Virus record (IMG/VR): IMGVR_UViG_3300031162_001177
Coordinates: 1-22,330 of that record
Source: a virus
DNA length: 22,330 nt
Direction: 5' to 3' (one strand)
In this document: positions 21,686 to 22,330 of the stretch, piece after piece
Numbering within the stretch: position 1 is the stretch's first letter
How the letters are laid out: every line of letters begins with the position of its first letter
Program-made: the position numbers and the translations under genes
Notes under the pieces: model-generated
The model's input: the letters and a program-made list of their open reading frames with translations, nothing else
What the model was told of the DNA's origin: nothing
Database searches by the model: none

Positions 21686-22305
21686 TTCTTCACACCCCAA
21701 ACCATAAAACGTTCATATTGTGTATCATTAGGTCCAGCAAAATTCCATTGCGACATGCCTAGTATATTCTCATTTTCCACATTACTTATGTACAAAAAAT
21801 CCTCAATAGTTTTAGAGCATCTAACATGCTCTTCATTGTCAAAATAATTATTACCCTGTAAAAAGAATGCCGTGCCTCTCGGGACATTGTCCCACCACAT
21901 GTCATAATCATCCTGTCGCAAATGCTCAGTTACAGTATTTATCACAACAGAAGGCATGATAGGATACCTGTAAGTTGCACAATCGGCAGTGACAGCGGTT
22001 GCATGGTTGTCTCTAGATATAACATCATTAAACACCCACTCACACTGCGAATCGATGTCTATACTATATATCCATTCAGGATTAAAGTCAAGCGAGTCTA
22101 ACACCATTTGTGTCAGTACGCCATACCAACCACCGAAGATATACAACGGCCCTCGCATGTTAGGCATCTTTTCAAGTTCTATCAGCAAACGAGCCTTACT
22201 CTCTAGCTGACTTCCCCAGAAACAATCCATATATCGTTCTGCTAGATCGGGATGAAATCTAATAAACTTCATCCAGCTTTCGATTGTGTTAGCCTTAATT
22301 TCCAT
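21682..22305 (-). CDS. Class I SAM-dependent methyltransferase-like protein
   Basis: 207 aa. LYIFGGWYGVLTQMVLD (54-70) is placed and shaped like motif I (E/DxGxGxG) but is degenerate, with GGWYG. IYSIDID (79-85) matches the acidic end of strand 2, TADCATY (106-112) the adenine-site loop, and VVINTVTEHL (120-129) the motif IV strand. Together these fit a small Rossmann methyltransferase whose target is unknown. CAGGTAAATT precedes the ATG as a partial ribosome site. First visible gene of the minus-strand operon; any promoter is beyond the right edge or just before it. Confidence 0.68.
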   Translation of the reverse strand: MEIKANTIESWMKFIRFHPDLAERYMDCFWGSQLESKARLLIELEKMPNMRGPLYIFGGWYGVLTQMVLDSLDFNPEWIYSIDIDSQCEWVFNDVISRDNHATAVTADCATYRYPIMPSVVINTVTEHLRQDDYDMWWDNVPRGTAFFLQGNNYFDNEEHVRCSKTIEDFLYISNVENENILGMSQWNFAGPNDTQYERFMVWGVKK

Positions 22306-22330
22306 AATTTACCTGAAATTCTTTTGCAAC

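Noticed and set aside
1-22330. tRNA genes, CRISPR array, insertion sequence, attachment site or homing endonuclease
   Set aside because: Non-coding gaps are all under 120 nt and contain no cloverleaf, repeat-spacer pattern or terminal inverted repeats; no transposase, integrase or HNH/GIY-YIG motif was seen.

Overview
The window looks like part of the genome of a T4-like tailed phage (myovirus), most likely marine, of the kind that infects marine proteobacteria or cyanobacteria. The evidence is a contiguous gp33-gp59-gp32 cluster in the T4 order, a PhoH-type ATPase, a PD-(D/E)XK exonuclease, several copies of the T4 late-promoter octamer TATAAATA, AT-rich composition, and tightly packed genes with ATGA/TAATG-type overlaps. 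No tRNA, CRISPR array, transposon, integrase or photosynthesis gene is visible, and the host cannot be told from the sequence.

Layout. (1) Nt 1-1419, plus strand: the 3' part of a low-complexity structural-type protein with 11-residue repeats and a glycine-rich hydrophobic stretch. It ends facing gp32 across a hairpin terminator. (2) Nt 14089 down to 1538, minus strand: a long run of genes. In transcription order these are a UDP-sugar dehydrogenase, two tandem SGNH-like proteins, a hidden 37-residue basic protein, a NodU/CmcH carbamoyltransferase, a small unknown, PhoH, the exonuclease, a GT9-like protein, three small conserved-type unknowns (one BPSL0761-like), a GT8-like glycosyltransferase, a SleB-like lipoprotein cell-wall hydrolase, an NAD-sugar epimerase, an SDR, then gp33, gp59 and gp32. 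(3) Nt 14115-17215, plus strand: a compact four-gene operon with a half-size DegT-type aminotransferase, an AGAT/StrB1-type amidinotransferase, a small 2OG-Fe(II) oxygenase-like protein and a glycosyltransferase-like protein. (4) Nt 22305 down to 17190, minus strand: a five-gene overlapping operon with a methyltransferase-like protein, a radical SAM enzyme, a GalE-like epimerase, a second glycosyltransferase-like protein paralogous to the one in (3), and a third SGNH-like protein.

How the parts fit. Gp33, gp59 and gp32 belong to T4-type late transcription and replication-recombination. The TATAAATA boxes upstream of gp32, the cell-wall hydrolase, PhoH and the dehydrogenase operon suggest late, gp55/gp33-dependent expression of those units. 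Around this core is a large sugar-modification island: nucleotide-sugar oxidation and epimerisation, amination, amidino transfer, carbamoylation, possible acylation or deacylation, methylation and glycosyl transfer. The most striking part is the overlapping aminotransferase-amidinotransferase pair. By analogy with streptomycin biosynthesis it could make a guanidino-bearing sugar, which would be an unusual decoration for a phage. What gets decorated (virion, phage DNA or host envelope) cannot be read from the sequence.
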